A stretch of 44,965 nt of DNA from Actinomyces sp. (GCA_022649165.1 JALCNR010000019.1:1-44965); one strand, 5' to 3'. Positions 31,563 through 42,582 are shown, counted from the stretch's first letter. The notes: generated by a model from the letters alone, not told the origin. A program made the numbers and translations.

Positions 31563-33172
31563 GGTCTCTCTCGAGACTGCTGAGGGGCCGCGCAGGCCGG
31601 TCGCCCGGCGCGGACCCGCGTCCCACCCGCGAGGAGGACCTCGCCCTGTACGAGCGGACGGCGGCGGACGCGGAGGCGCGCGCCGCCCAGCGCCAGCATG
31701 AGAAGGGCAAGAGGACGGCGCGCGAGCGCATGGACGCCTTCTTCGACGACGGGCAGTGGACCGAGACCGGGCAGTTCCGCGGCGGAGACGTCCACCAGGG
31801 CGTTCCCGGCGCCGCCGTCGTCACCGGGTACGGAAAGGTCCAGGGACGCCTCGTCGCCGCCTACGCCCAGGACTTCTCCGTGCACGGCGGCACGCTGGGA
31901 CGCGTCGAGGGCGACAAGATCGCCGGCCTCATCGAGGACGCCATCCGGCTGCGCATCCCCGTGGTCGGCATGCAGGACTCCGGCGGCGCCCGCATCCAGG
32001 AGGGGGTCGTCGCGCTGTCCCAGTACGGCCGCATCTTCCGGGCCTCGTGCCGCGCCTCGGGGCTGATCCCCCAGATCTCCCTGATCCTCGGACCGTGCGC
32101 GGGAGGGGCCGTGTACTCCCCCGCCCTCACCGACTTCATCATCATGACGCGGGAGAACTCACACATGTTCGTCACGGGGCCCGACGTGGTCAAGGCGACC
32201 ACCGGGGAGACCGTGACCTTCGAGGAACTCGGCGGCGCGGCCGTCCACAACTTCCACTCCGGCGTCGCCCACTACATGGCCGACTCCGAGCAGGAGGCCG
32301 TCGACTACGTCCGCTCGCTGCTGGCGTACCTGCCCTCCTCGTGCCTGTCCCCCGCCCCCCGCTACGACTACGAGACGGAGGAGTCCGACCTCGTCTCCGC
32401 GCGCCAGGTCGGCGACCTGGTCCCCGCCTCCCCGCGCCTGCCCTACGACGTCGTCGACGTCATCGAGCACCTCGTCGACCACGGCGAGTTCGTCCAGATC
32501 CAGTCGCTTTTCGCCCCGCGCATCGTCATCGGACTGGCCTGCATCGACGGCCGCTCGGTGGGCATCGTCGCGAACCAGCCGATGGTGGACGCCGGCACGC
32601 TCGACGTCGACGCCTCGGAGAAGGCCGCCCGCTTCGTCCGCTTCTGCGACGCCTTCGGGCTGCCGATCGTCACCCTCGTCGACGTCCCCGGGTACCGTCC
32701 GGGCACCGAGCAGGAGCAGGCCGGCATCATCCGGCGCGGCGCGAAGCTCATCGTCGCCTACGCGAACGCGACGGTGCCGATGGTGACCGTCATCCTGCGC
32801 AAGGCCTACGGCGGCGCCTACATCGTCATGGGCTCGAAGTCCATCGGCGCGGACATGGCGTTCGCATGGCCGGGGGCGGAGATCGCCGTCATGGGCGCGG
32901 AGGGAGCCGTCTCCATCCTCCACCGCCGAGAGCTTAAGGCCATGGCCCGGGCGGGGAAGTCCGCCAAGGACGTGGACGCCGAGAGGGAGCGCCTCACCGA
33001 GGCCTACCGCCGGGAGTCCATCGGCCCCGACCTGCCGGTGAGCACCGGCGACCTCGACGGGATCATCGCGCCCGAAGACACCCGTCGGGTCCTCATCGAC
33101 TCCCTGGAGCTGCTCGCCTCCAAGGACCGCCCCGCCGATCACGCCAAGCATCACGACAACGGGCCGATGTGA
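31559..33172 (+). CDS. Acyl-CoA carboxylase beta subunit (carboxyltransferase, AccD/PccB type)
   Basis: A 537-aa carboxyltransferase with N- and C-terminal crotonase-like halves and no zinc finger, as in actinobacterial AccD/PccB rather than E. coli AccD. Landmarks are TARERMDAFFDDG near the start, GMQDSGGARIQEGV and GPCAGGAVYSPALTDF in the first half, and DVPGYRPGTEQEQAGIIRRGAK and RKAYGGAYIVMGSKSIGAD in the second. It transfers carboxyl from biotin to acetyl-CoA or propionyl-CoA; operon context favours acetyl-CoA. Start and stop overlap the neighbouring genes on both sides. Confidence 0.93.
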   Translation: MRSLSRLLRGRAGRSPGADPRPTREEDLALYERTAADAEARAAQRQHEKGKRTARERMDAFFDDGQWTETGQFRGGDVHQGVPGAAVVTGYGKVQGRLVAAYAQDFSVHGGTLGRVEGDKIAGLIEDAIRLRIPVVGMQDSGGARIQEGVVALSQYGRIFRASCRASGLIPQISLILGPCAGGAVYSPALTDFIIMTRENSHMFVTGPDVVKATTGETVTFEELGGAAVHNFHSGVAHYMADSEQEAVDYVRSLLAYLPSSCLSPAPRYDYETEESDLVSARQVGDLVPASPRLPYDVVDVIEHLVDHGEFVQIQSLFAPRIVIGLACIDGRSVGIVANQPMVDAGTLDVDASEKAARFVRFCDAFGLPIVTLVDVPGYRPGTEQEQAGIIRRGAKLIVAYANATVPMVTVILRKAYGGAYIVMGSKSIGADMAFAWPGAEIAVMGAEGAVSILHRRELKAMARAGKSAKDVDAERERLTEAYRRESIGPDLPVSTGDLDGIIAPEDTRRVLIDSLELLASKDRPADHAKHHDNGPM

Positions 33173-36100
33173 TGCCATCCATGACCACCGAGACCACCCG
33201 CGCGCCCCTCCAGAATCGAGATCTCCACATGACTGCTTCCCCCGCGTTCCTCACCCGTCTGGCCGAGGAGCCCTACGCCCTGCTCTTCGCCGGGCAGGCG
33301 ACGCCGTGGCGCGACGCGCTGGCCGAGGCCGGCGCTGACGCCTCCCTCGCGGCTCCGCTCGCCCGCGCCGTGGACGCCTCCGACGCCCTGCTCTCCCCCG
33401 TCCGCCTCGACCTGGCGGGCCTGTCGGCCGCCGCCCTGCCCTTCTCCTTCGCCGCGCCGGGCGCAGAGTCCCCCCAGGGGGCCGGGAACGAGGGCGGCGC
33501 CGCCCCGCGCGCCCGCGTGTCCTCCGCGCGCGAGAACGCCCCCGAACTGTCCGTTCCGGGCATCGTGCTGGCCCAGTACGCGAGCGTCCTGGCGTTGGCG
33601 CTGGACGGCCTGGACACCCGCACCGTGGAGCCCGTCGCCGTCGAGGGGCACTCCCAAGGCGTGCTCGGCGCCGAGATGTGGCGGGCCTGGGCCGGAGGAG
33701 AGCCCGGCGCCGTCGACCGGGTCGTCGCGCTGGCGCGCCTCATCGGGGCGGCCGCCGCGCGCACGACGCGGCGCAGCGGCCTCCATCCCAGCGGGGAGGC
33801 CACGGCCATGCTCTCCGTGCGCCGGTTCCCCGAGTCACTGCTCGCGCGCATCCTCGAGGGGGACCTGGGCCTCGCCCACCCGGTGAGCGTCGGCGTGCGC
33901 AACGACCGGCGCACCCACGTGCTGTCCGGAGACCCCGCCGACCTGGCCCTCGTGGCCTCCGCCATCGGGCGGGCCGCCGACCGCGACCGCGCCGAGCACA
34001 CCGCCCACCGCCGCGGCGGCGCCCCCCTGAGCCCCGTGTCCGAGTTCCTTCCCGTCCTCGCCCCCTTCCACTCCGGGCTGCTTGAGGACGCCGTCGCCCA
34101 GACCCTCTCCTGGGCCGCCTCCTGCGGGCTGGACCGTGAGTGGGCCGAGCCGCTCGCCCGGCGCGTCCTCACCGACCGCGTCGACTGGCCCTCCCAGATT
34201 TCCGACGCCGTCGTCGCCTCCGGCGCCCGATGGCTCCTCGAATGCGGTCCAGGCACCACTCTCACCCGTCTGACACGTCCCCTCGTCGAGGGCGCCGGCG
34301 TGGGCATCGTGCCCGCCGGCACCGCGGAGGACCGCGATCACCTGTCCACCCCCGGCTGGGAGCCGCCGGCCCCCTCCGACTGGAGCGGATTCCAGCCCCG
34401 CCTGGCCACCCTGCCCGACGGAACGACCGTCGTCGACACCGCGTTCTCGCGCCTCACCGGCTGCTCGCCCGTCCTGCTGGCCGGCATGACGCCGACCACC
34501 GTCGACCCGGAGATCGTGGCGGCCGCCGCGAACACCGGGTACTGGACGGAGCTGGCGGGCGGCGGCCAGGTCACCGAGGAGGTCTACTCGCACAATCTCA
34601 CGCGGCTGCGCGAGCTGCTGGAGCCGGGGCGCACCGCGAAGTTCAACGCGATGTTCCTCGACCGCTACCTGTGGAATCTCCAGTTCGGCGCCCAACGCAT
34701 CGTCTCGCGATCCCGCGCCCAGGGAGCCCCCCTGGACGGCGTGGTCGTCTCCGCCGGCATCCCGGAGCTCGACGAGGCCCTGGACCTCATCACCCAGCTG
34801 CGCTCCGACGGCTTCCCCTATGTCGCCTTCAAGCCGGGCACCGTCGACCAGATCCTCAGCACCGTCCAGATCGCCCGGGCCGTGCCCGACGTCCCGGTGA
34901 TCATCCACATCGAGGACGGCCATGCCGGCGGCCACCACTCCTGGGAGGACCTGGACGACCTGCTCCTCCAGACCTACGCGACGCTGCGGGCGACCCCCAA
35001 CATGGTCGTGTGCGTCGGCGGGGGCATCGGCACGCCCGAGCGCGCCGCCGACTACCTGTCGGGCCAGTGGTCGCTGCGCCACGCCCGCCCCCTCATGCCC
35101 GTCGACGGGGTGCTCGTGGGCACCGCCGCGATGACGGTGAAGGAGGCCCGGACGACGCCCGAGGTCAAGGCCCTGCTGGTCGCCACGCCCGGCGTCGGCG
35201 TTCTGGACGAGCAGGGAGGCTGGATCGCCGTGGGCGAGTCCCGCGGCGGCATGACCTCGGGGCTGTCCCACCTGCGGGCCGACATGCATGAGGTCGACAA
35301 CTCCGCGGCCGCCGCCGCCCGGCTCATCGCCGAGATCGGCGGGGATGGCGCCGCGGTGCGGGCCCGCCGCGAGGAGGTCGTCGCGGCGCTCGACCGGACC
35401 GCCAAGCCCTACTTTGGCGATCTCGCCACGATGACGTACGCCCAGTGGGTGCGCCGCTTCGCGGACCTGTCCTTCCCCTGGGCGGACCCCACTTTCGCCG
35501 ACCGCTTCCACCGGCTGCTCCAGCGGGTGGAGGCTCGCCTGTCCCCCCTGGACCACGGTGACGTCCCCACCCTGTTCCCCGACGTCGAGGACGCCCGGGA
35601 CGCCCCCCGCGCCGTCGAGCGGCTGCTGGCCGCCTACCCTCTGGCCGAGACCACCGAGGTCACCGCCATCGACACGGCGTGGTTCCCCACGCTGTGCCGC
35701 TCCTTCCCCAAGCCCATGCCCTTCGTGCCCGTCCTCGACGACGACCTGCTGCGCTGGTGGGGCCAGGACGGTCTGTGGCAGTCCCAGGACCCCCGGTACC
35801 CGGCCGACTCCGTGCGCATCATCCCGGGCCCGGTGTCCGTCGCCGGCATCGACCGTGTCGACGAGCCGGTCGCCAGCCTCCTCGGCCGTTTCGAACAGGC
35901 CGGAGTCCGGCGCCTCGAGGAGGCGGACGCCCCGGTCCTCGCGGCCTGGTCGCGCCTGGGAGCGGGGACGCCCTCGTCGACCAGGGAGGCGTATCTGCGG
36001 GCGGTGCCCCACATCATGTGGACGGGGCACCTCATCGCCAACCCCGCGCACATCCTGCCCGGAGAGAGGGTGGACGTCCTCGACCATCCCGGCGAGGACG

Positions 36101-39100
36101 GGACGCCGGGAGCGGACCTGGTCCTGCATCTGGACACCGCCTGGGACGACGACCCGGAGGGCGCCTCGAAGCACGCCGTGCGGGAACTCGTCGTGCCCCT
36201 GTCCCTGCCGGACGCGACGGCGAGGGGCGGGGTCCCCGTGGTCGACGAGTCCCGCCTGCCCGCCCACATGGACGCCCTGCTGGCCGGCATCGCGGGCGTC
36301 GGCTCGACGTCCACGGCGGGCGACCGCATCGGGGCGCTGCCGCAGATGGCCCCCTCCGGCGACTCCCCCTTCGGAGAGGCGCGGACGCGCTTCACGCTGG
36401 CCCCGGCCCTGGGGCCCGACCACGCCGCCGTCACCGCCGACGCCCTGCCCGACGGCTTTGCCCCGGCCGGCTGGGTGCCTGACGCCTTGCTCGGGCCCTG
36501 CTGGCCGGCCATCTACGCGGCGCTGGGCTCCGCGGTCCATGACGGCTACCCCGTCATCGAGGGCCTGCTCAACGCGGTGCACCTCGACCACATGATCGAG
36601 CTCCCAGAGACGCCCGAGCAGTTGCTGGCCCGGGGCGTCACCTCGATCGACGTCGTCTCCCACGTCGCCGCCGTGGAGGAGTCCTCCTCCGGGCGCATCG
36701 TCACGGTCGCCCTCCGGCTGACGGCCGAGGGGCAGGCGATCGGCTCCACACGGGAGCGCTTCGCGATCCGCGGGCGGGCCTCCGGCGACACGCCTCCCGT
36801 CGAGGCGCCCGTCGCCGGGGGAGCGCCCCGCGCCGTCCGCGACACCCCCCGTTCCGTGCTGCGCCGCGTCACGGTGCGCGCCCCGCATGACATGACGCCG
36901 TTCGCCATCGTCTCCGGCGACTTCAACCCGATCCACACCTCCTCCACCGCGGCCCGCGTCGCCGGCATGGACGCCCCCCTGGTCCACGGCATGTGGCTGT
37001 CCGCCGTGGCCCAGCACGCCGTCTGCGCGAGCGTGTCCGGCTCCCGCCGCGAGGTCCTGCGCGGGTGGACGTATGAGATGTACGGCCCCGTCGACCTCGA
37101 CGCCACCGTGGAGATCGTCGTCGAGCGGACTGGCCGCGTGGTCGGCGGCGGGCTGGCGCTGGAGGTGACGTGCCGCATCGGTCGCGAGATCGTCTCCCGC
37201 GCCACGGCCACCACCCTGGCGCCGGCGACTGCCTACCTCTATCCCGGCCAGGGCATCCAGGCGCGCGGCATGGGACTCGACGAGCGCGCGAAGTCCCCCG
37301 CCGTCGACGAGATCTGGACGCGCGCCGACCGTCACACGCGCGAGGCGCTGGGCTTCTCGATCCTGGCCATCGTGCGCGACAACCCGACGCAGATCACGGC
37401 CCGCGGCGTGACCTACCGCCACCCCGACGGCGTTCTCAACCTCACCCAGTTCACGCAGGTGGCGCTCGCGACCCTGGCCTTCGCCCAGACGGCCCGCCTG
37501 CGCGACGAGGGCGCGCTGGTGGAGGGCGCGTGCTTCGCGGGGCACTCCCTGGGCGAGTACGACGCACTGTCCGCCTACGCGCAGGTCTTCCCCCTGGAAA
37601 CCGTCCTGGAACTCGTGTTCCACCGCGGGTCGACGATGCACCACCTCGTGGAGCGCGACGCCGAGGGGCGGTCGAACTACCGCATGGGCGTCCTGCGCCC
37701 CAACCAGTTCGGCGTCGACGACGCCCACGTCGTCGACTACGTCGCCGGAGTCGCCCGCCGGTGCGGGGAGTTCCTGGAGATCGTCAACTTCAACCTGGCC
37801 GGCCAGCAGTACGCGATCGCCGGGACTCTGGCGGGCCTGGACGCCCTGGCGGAGGACTCCCGCCGCCGGTCGGCCGACGCGGGGGGCCGGAACCCCTTCA
37901 TGTTCGTCCCCGGCATCGACGTCCCCTTCCACTCCTCGGTCCTGCGCCGCGGGGTCCCGGAGTTCCGCCGGAAGCTGGAGGAGCGCATCCCGCGCGACAT
38001 CGACGCGGACACCCTCATCGGGCGCTACATCCCGAACCTGGTGGCCCGCCCCTTCGAGCTCACCCGCGAGTTCGCCGCCTCGATCCTGGAGGTCGTGCCG
38101 TCCGAGGCCCTGGCCCCCCTGGTCGCCTCCGAGCAGGCCTGGGCGACGGCCGCCGAGGATCGCCCCGGGCTCGCCCGGCTGCTGCTCGTCGAGCTGTTGA
38201 GCTGGCAGTTCGCCTCCCCGGTGCGCTGGATCGAGACGCAGGACGCGCTCCTGCGCTCGCCCCGCGACGGGGGGCTGGGCGTCGAGGAGGTCGTCGAGAT
38301 CGGGCTGGGCGCCTCGCCGACGCTCGCCAACCTGGCCGACCGCACGCTCCGTCAGCCCGTCTACGCGGGACGCTCCGTCGCCGTGCGCAACGTCCAGCGC
38401 GACGCGGCCGCCGTCCTGCGCACCGATGTCGCCGTGGCCGAGGCGCCCGAGGCGGACGAGGGCGATGCCCCGGTCCCGGTCGAGGCGGCGCCGACTCCCC
38501 CCGCGGCGCCGTCCGCCCCGATGCCACCGGCCCCCGAGCCCATCCCGGCGGGCGGCCCGGCGGACGGCCCCAGCGGCGCCGACGTGCCCGACCTCCGCTT
38601 CGGCGCCTCGGACGCGATCCGCGCCCTACTGGCACTGGCGGCCCGCGTGCGCCCCGAGGAGGTCGGCGACCACGACACGACGGAGTCCCTGACGAACGGT
38701 GTGTCCTCCCGGCGCAACCAGCTCCTCATGGACCTCTCCGCCGAGCTGGGGCTGTCCAGCATCGACGGCGCCGCCGAGGCCGACGTCACCACGCTGTGCG
38801 CGACCGTCGACCGGCTCGCCCACAACTATCAGCCCTTCGGCCCCGTCCTCACCGATGCGATCCGCGAGCGCATCCGCCGGCTCTTCGGCTCCGCCGGCGT
38901 GAGAACGTCGCACATCGCCGAACGCGTGGCGGGCGTCTGGCAGCTGGGCGGCGGCTGGGCGGCGCATGCGACGATCGCCCTGCTGCTGGGCACTCGCGAG
39001 GGCGCCTCCACCCGCGAAGGCGATCTCGCGACGCTGGGGGCCGAGGCCCCCGCCGATGCCTCGGGCGTCGACGCCCTCATCGACGCCGCCGTGCGGGAGG

Positions 39101-42100
39101 CGGCCGCGCGCCACGGCGTGTCCGTGTCCCTGCCCTCGGCCCCGGGCTCGGGCGGAGGCGGTGTCGTCGACTCCGCCGCCCTGGACGCCCTCGCGGACAG
39201 CGTGACCGGGCCAGACGGGATCCTCGCCTCCACGGCCCGCCACGTGCTGGCCCAGCTGGGCCTGGACGTCCCCGCTGAGCCCGCGGACGGGGAGGGATCC
39301 CCCGCCGCGGTTCTCGACGCCGTGTCCGCCGAGCTCGGCCAGGGATGGCCGGACCTGGTGGCCCCGCGCTTCGACACGCGACGCGCCGTGCTGCTGGACG
39401 ACCGCTGGGCGTCGGCCCGCGAGGACCTCGCGCGCCTCGCCGCCGGAGAAGAGCTGCCGGGCACCGCCGTCTTCACGGGCGCCGGGCGGGCCGTCGCCGA
39501 CCAGGCCTCCTGGCATGCGCGCCGCGCCGAGGCCGCCGGCGACCCGGAGCTGGCCGCCCGGTTCCGGTCGCTGGCGGCGGAGGCCGCGCGCACCCCCGAT
39601 GCCGCCGACCCGGCGGCCCGATTCGCGCGGGACGTGGCGGTCGTGACCGGGATGGCGCCGTCCTCCATCGCCGGCGCCGTCGTCGCGGGGCTCCTGGCGG
39701 GCGGGGCCACGGTCGTCGCGACGGCCTCCGCCGTCGACGCCGCGCGTCTCCAGTTCGCCAAGGAGCTCTACCGCTCCCACGCGGCTCCGGGCGCCAAGCT
39801 GTGGCTCGTCCCCGCGAACCTGGCCAGCTACCGCGACGTGGACGCCCTGGTCGACTGGGTGGGCCACTCGCAGTCGAAGTCCGTGGGCGGCACGGCCCAG
39901 GAGGTCAAGCCCGCGCTGCTGCCGACCCTCTTCTTCCCCTTCGCCGCGCCGCGCGTGTCGGGGACGCTGGGCGACGCCGGCCCTCGGAGCGAGAACCAGA
40001 TGCGCCTGCTCCTGTGGAGCGTGGAACGCACGCTCACCGGGCTGGCCGCGATCGGGGCGGACACCGTGGTCGATCACCGCCTGCACGTGGTGCTCCCGGG
40101 ATCACCCAACCGCGGGATGTTCGGCGGGGACGGCGCCTACTCGGAGGCCAAGTCCTCCTTCGACGCGATCGCCTCGCGCTGGCACTCCGAACACGATTGG
40201 TCCGATCGCGTGTCGATCGCCCACCCGAGGATCGGCTGGGTGCGCGGCACCGGGCTGATGAGCGCCAACGACCCCCTGGTCGACGCCGTCGAGCGGGCGG
40301 GGGTCCGCACGTGGTCCACGGAGGAGATGGCGGGCCGGCTGCTGGACCTCTGCGCGCCCGAGGTGCGCGGGCGCGCCGCCCTGTCTCCCGTCGACGCCGA
40401 TCTCACGGGCGGCCTGGGCGCTGACATCGATCTGGGCGCCCTGCGAGCGGAGGCAGCGCACGCCGCGGGGGCCTCCCCGGCGGGCACGGCGTCGCCCTCG
40501 TCGCCCGCAGTGGTCTCCGCCCTGCCCTCCCCCACCCAGGTGCGTGTGCCCCACGTCGATCCCGATGCCTGGGGCCCAGTCGGGGCCACCCTGGAGGACA
40601 CGGTCGTCGTGGTCGGCATCGGCGAGGTCGGGCCGTGGGGCTCGGCGCGCACGCGGCTGGAGGCTGAGCTCGGCATCCGTTCCGATGGCACCGTCGATCT
40701 CACGCCCGCCGGCGTCCTCGAGCTCGCGTGGATGACCGGGTTGCTCACCTGGCGGGACTCGCCGGTGGGCGGCTGGTACGACGCTGACGACCAGATGGTG
40801 CCCGAGTCCGAGATCTTCGAGCGCTACCGCGACGAGGTCGTGGCCCGCTCCGGGGTGCGCACCTTCGCCGACGACGGGCCGCTGCACGCCGGCCACACGC
40901 CGGAGGACGCCGCGGTGTTCCTCAACCGCGACATCAGCTTCGCCGTGGCCGACGAGGCCGAGGCGCGCAGCTACCTGGAGGCGGATCCGCGCTTCACCCG
41001 GATCTCGCACGAGGAGGCCGGCGGGGAGTGGACCGTCACCCGCCTGGCCGGCGGGCGGGCGCGGGTGCCACGGCGCGCCACGCTCTCCCGGCGCATCGGC
41101 GGCCAATTCCCCACGGGCTTCGACCCGGCGAAGTGGGGCATCCCGGCGTCGATGATCGACTCCATCGACAGGATCGCCGTGTGGAACCTCGTCACCGCTG
41201 TCGATGCCTTCATCTCGTCGGGTTTCAGCCCGGCCGAGCTGTTGAGCATCGTCCACCCGGCCGACGTGGCCGACACGCAGGGCACCGGGTTCGGCGGGAT
41301 GACGAGCATGCGCAAGCTCTTCGTCGATCGTTTCCTCGGCGAGGGGTACCCGCAGGACATCCTCCAGGAGACCCTGCCGAACGTCGTCGCCGCCCACGTC
41401 ATGCAGTCCTACATCGGGGGCTACGGCGCGATGGTCAACCCCGTCGGGGCATGCGCCACTGCCGCCGTGTCGATCGAGGAGGGGCTGGACAAGATCGCCT
41501 GCCGCAAGGCGGATGTCGTGGTCGCCGGCGCCATCGACGACATCCAGGTGGAGTCCATCGAGGGCTTCGGATCGATGAACGCCACGGCCGACTCCCAGGC
41601 GATGCTCGACCAGGGCATCCCCGAGCGGTTCGTCTCGCGGGCCAACGACCGCCGGCGCGGCGGATTCGTCGAGTCCCAGGGCGGCGGCACCGTGCTCCTG
41701 GCCCGGGCCTCGGTCGCGGCCCGAATGGGCCTGCCGGTCCTGGGGGTCCTCGCCTACGCCCGCAGCTTCGCCGACGGGGCGCACACGTCGATCCCCGCTC
41801 CGGGGCTCGGCGCCCTGGCCGCGGGCCGGGGCGGGGCCGGATCTCCGCTGGCGCGCAGCCTGCGCGACCTGGGGCTGAGCCCCGACGACGTCGCCGTGGT
41901 CTCCAAGCACGACACGTCGACCAACGCGAACGACCCGAACGAATCGGACCTGCACACGCGCTTGGCGCGGGCGCTCGGGCGGACCCCGGGCAACCCTCTG
42001 CTCGTCATCTCGCAGAAGTCCCTGACGGGCCATGCGAAGGGTGGCGCCTGCGTGTTCCAGGTCAGCGGACTGACCCAGCTGTTCCGAACGGGGACCGTCC

Positions 42101-42582
42101 CGGCCAACGCGTCCCTGGACTGCGTCGACGAGGAGATGGCGCGCTATCCCGATCTGGTGTGGCTGCGCCGGCCCCTGGACGTGTCGGCGGCCGGACCCGT
42201 GCGCGCCGCGTTCGCGACATCCCTCGGGTTCGGGCATGTGTCCTCCCTGGTGGCGCTCGTCCACCCGGCGGCTTTCGAGGCCGTGCTGGCGGCCTCCGCG
42301 GACACCCCCGATGAGGGGCTGCGCCTGCTGGCGGAGTGGCGCGAGCGTTCCGACGCCCGCCTGCGCGCCGGCACCCGCCGCCGCGAGTCCGGCATGCTGG
42401 GGCACGAGGCCCTGTTCGAGCCCATCAAGTCCCGGCGCCTGCCCGAACCGGGCGCCGAGACCGGGATGGGGGGCGCGTCCGGCGTGGATCCCCATGAGGT
42501 CGAGGCCGCGATGCTCCTGGATCCCCAGGCCCGTCTGGGATCCGATGGGGTGTACCACCGGCCCGGGGGTTCGCAACGGTGA
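33172..42582 (+). CDS. fas: Type I fatty acid synthase, single polypeptide
   Basis: About 3,136 aa, the usual size of actinobacterial FAS-I. Domains in order: acetyl transferase (GHSQG, Ser161), enoyl reductase (from about 430, LLAGMTPTTVDPE), dehydratase hot-dog (about 1244-1275, GDFNPIH), malonyl/palmitoyl transferase (GHSLGEY, Ser1459), acyl carrier domain (LTNGVSSRRNQ, phosphopantetheine Ser1845), ketoreductase (nucleotide site about 2157, Tyr2323/Lys2327 in YSEAK) and ketosynthase (Cys2761 in GACATA, His2913 in KHDTST, His2954 in TGHAKGG). It makes acyl-CoAs from acetyl- and malonyl-CoA. ATG 33172 overlaps the accD stop; GTG 33169, ATG 33181 and ATG 33229 are alternatives. Every catalytic motif checked is intact. 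Confidence 0.96.
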   Translation: MPSMTTETTRAPLQNRDLHMTASPAFLTRLAEEPYALLFAGQATPWRDALAEAGADASLAAPLARAVDASDALLSPVRLDLAGLSAAALPFSFAAPGAESPQGAGNEGGAAPRARVSSARENAPELSVPGIVLAQYASVLALALDGLDTRTVEPVAVEGHSQGVLGAEMWRAWAGGEPGAVDRVVALARLIGAAAARTTRRSGLHPSGEATAMLSVRRFPESLLARILEGDLGLAHPVSVGVRNDRRTHVLSGDPADLALVASAIGRAADRDRAEHTAHRRGGAPLSPVSEFLPVLAPFHSGLLEDAVAQTLSWAASCGLDREWAEPLARRVLTDRVDWPSQISDAVVASGARWLLECGPGTTLTRLTRPLVEGAGVGIVPAGTAEDRDHLSTPGWEPPAPSDWSGFQPRLATLPDGTTVVDTAFSRLTGCSPVLLAGMTPTTVDPEIVAAAANTGYWTELAGGGQVTEEVYSHNLTRLRELLEPGRTAKFNAMFLDRYLWNLQFGAQRIVSRSRAQGAPLDGVVVSAGIPELDEALDLITQLRSDGFPYVAFKPGTVDQILSTVQIARAVPDVPVIIHIEDGHAGGHHSWEDLDDLLLQTYATLRATPNMVVCVGGGIGTPERAADYLSGQWSLRHARPLMPVDGVLVGTAAMTVKEARTTPEVKALLVATPGVGVLDEQGGWIAVGESRGGMTSGLSHLRADMHEVDNSAAAAARLIAEIGGDGAAVRARREEVVAALDRTAKPYFGDLATMTYAQWVRRFADLSFPWADPTFADRFHRLLQRVEARLSPLDHGDVPTLFPDVEDARDAPRAVERLLAAYPLAETTEVTAIDTAWFPTLCRSFPKPMPFVPVLDDDLLRWWGQDGLWQSQDPRYPADSVRIIPGPVSVAGIDRVDEPVASLLGRFEQAGVRRLEEADAPVLAAWSRLGAGTPSSTREAYLRAVPHIMWTGHLIANPAHILPGERVDVLDHPGEDGTPGADLVLHLDTAWDDDPEGASKHAVRELVVPLSLPDATARGGVPVVDESRLPAHMDALLAGIAGVGSTSTAGDRIGALPQMAPSGDSPFGEARTRFTLAPALGPDHAAVTADALPDGFAPAGWVPDALLGPCWPAIYAALGSAVHDGYPVIEGLLNAVHLDHMIELPETPEQLLARGVTSIDVVSHVAAVEESSSGRIVTVALRLTAEGQAIGSTRERFAIRGRASGDTPPVEAPVAGGAPRAVRDTPRSVLRRVTVRAPHDMTPFAIVSGDFNPIHTSSTAARVAGMDAPLVHGMWLSAVAQHAVCASVSGSRREVLRGWTYEMYGPVDLDATVEIVVERTGRVVGGGLALEVTCRIGREIVSRATATTLAPATAYLYPGQGIQARGMGLDERAKSPAVDEIWTRADRHTREALGFSILAIVRDNPTQITARGVTYRHPDGVLNLTQFTQVALATLAFAQTARLRDEGALVEGACFAGHSLGEYDALSAYAQVFPLETVLELVFHRGSTMHHLVERDAEGRSNYRMGVLRPNQFGVDDAHVVDYVAGVARRCGEFLEIVNFNLAGQQYAIAGTLAGLDALAEDSRRRSADAGGRNPFMFVPGIDVPFHSSVLRRGVPEFRRKLEERIPRDIDADTLIGRYIPNLVARPFELTREFAASILEVVPSEALAPLVASEQAWATAAEDRPGLARLLLVELLSWQFASPVRWIETQDALLRSPRDGGLGVEEVVEIGLGASPTLANLADRTLRQPVYAGRSVAVRNVQRDAAAVLRTDVAVAEAPEADEGDAPVPVEAAPTPPAAPSAPMPPAPEPIPAGGPADGPSGADVPDLRFGASDAIRALLALAARVRPEEVGDHDTTESLTNGVSSRRNQLLMDLSAELGLSSIDGAAEADVTTLCATVDRLAHNYQPFGPVLTDAIRERIRRLFGSAGVRTSHIAERVAGVWQLGGGWAAHATIALLLGTREGASTREGDLATLGAEAPADASGVDALIDAAVREAAARHGVSVSLPSAPGSGGGGVVDSAALDALADSVTGPDGILASTARHVLAQLGLDVPAEPADGEGSPAAVLDAVSAELGQGWPDLVAPRFDTRRAVLLDDRWASAREDLARLAAGEELPGTAVFTGAGRAVADQASWHARRAEAAGDPELAARFRSLAAEAARTPDAADPAARFARDVAVVTGMAPSSIAGAVVAGLLAGGATVVATASAVDAARLQFAKELYRSHAAPGAKLWLVPANLASYRDVDALVDWVGHSQSKSVGGTAQEVKPALLPTLFFPFAAPRVSGTLGDAGPRSENQMRLLLWSVERTLTGLAAIGADTVVDHRLHVVLPGSPNRGMFGGDGAYSEAKSSFDAIASRWHSEHDWSDRVSIAHPRIGWVRGTGLMSANDPLVDAVERAGVRTWSTEEMAGRLLDLCAPEVRGRAALSPVDADLTGGLGADIDLGALRAEAAHAAGASPAGTASPSSPAVVSALPSPTQVRVPHVDPDAWGPVGATLEDTVVVVGIGEVGPWGSARTRLEAELGIRSDGTVDLTPAGVLELAWMTGLLTWRDSPVGGWYDADDQMVPESEIFERYRDEVVARSGVRTFADDGPLHAGHTPEDAAVFLNRDISFAVADEAEARSYLEADPRFTRISHEEAGGEWTVTRLAGGRARVPRRATLSRRIGGQFPTGFDPAKWGIPASMIDSIDRIAVWNLVTAVDAFISSGFSPAELLSIVHPADVADTQGTGFGGMTSMRKLFVDRFLGEGYPQDILQETLPNVVAAHVMQSYIGGYGAMVNPVGACATAAVSIEEGLDKIACRKADVVVAGAIDDIQVESIEGFGSMNATADSQAMLDQGIPERFVSRANDRRRGGFVESQGGGTVLLARASVAARMGLPVLGVLAYARSFADGAHTSIPAPGLGALAAGRGGAGSPLARSLRDLGLSPDDVAVVSKHDTSTNANDPNESDLHTRLARALGRTPGNPLLVISQKSLTGHAKGGACVFQVSGLTQLFRTGTVPANASLDCVDEEMARYPDLVWLRRPLDVSAAGPVRAAFATSLGFGHVSSLVALVHPAAFEAVLAASADTPDEGLRLLAEWRERSDARLRAGTRRRESGMLGHEALFEPIKSRRLPEPGAETGMGGASGVDPHEVEAAMLLDPQARLGSDGVYHRPGGSQR

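Noticed and set aside
29733-33172. Assignment of the carboxylase pair as propionyl-CoA carboxylase
   Set aside because: The carboxyltransferase resembles PccB in sequence, but overlap with fas and the presence of birA and acpS favour malonyl-CoA supply. Substrate choice cannot be read from sequence alone, so no gene symbol was given.
33835-37932. A 1,365-codon minus-strand open frame inside fas
   Set aside because: Antisense of the synthase with the same shadow composition; no ribosome-binding site or motif.
40102-42576. An 824-codon minus-strand open frame inside the ketosynthase part of fas
   Set aside because: Shadow of a conserved domain on the plus strand.
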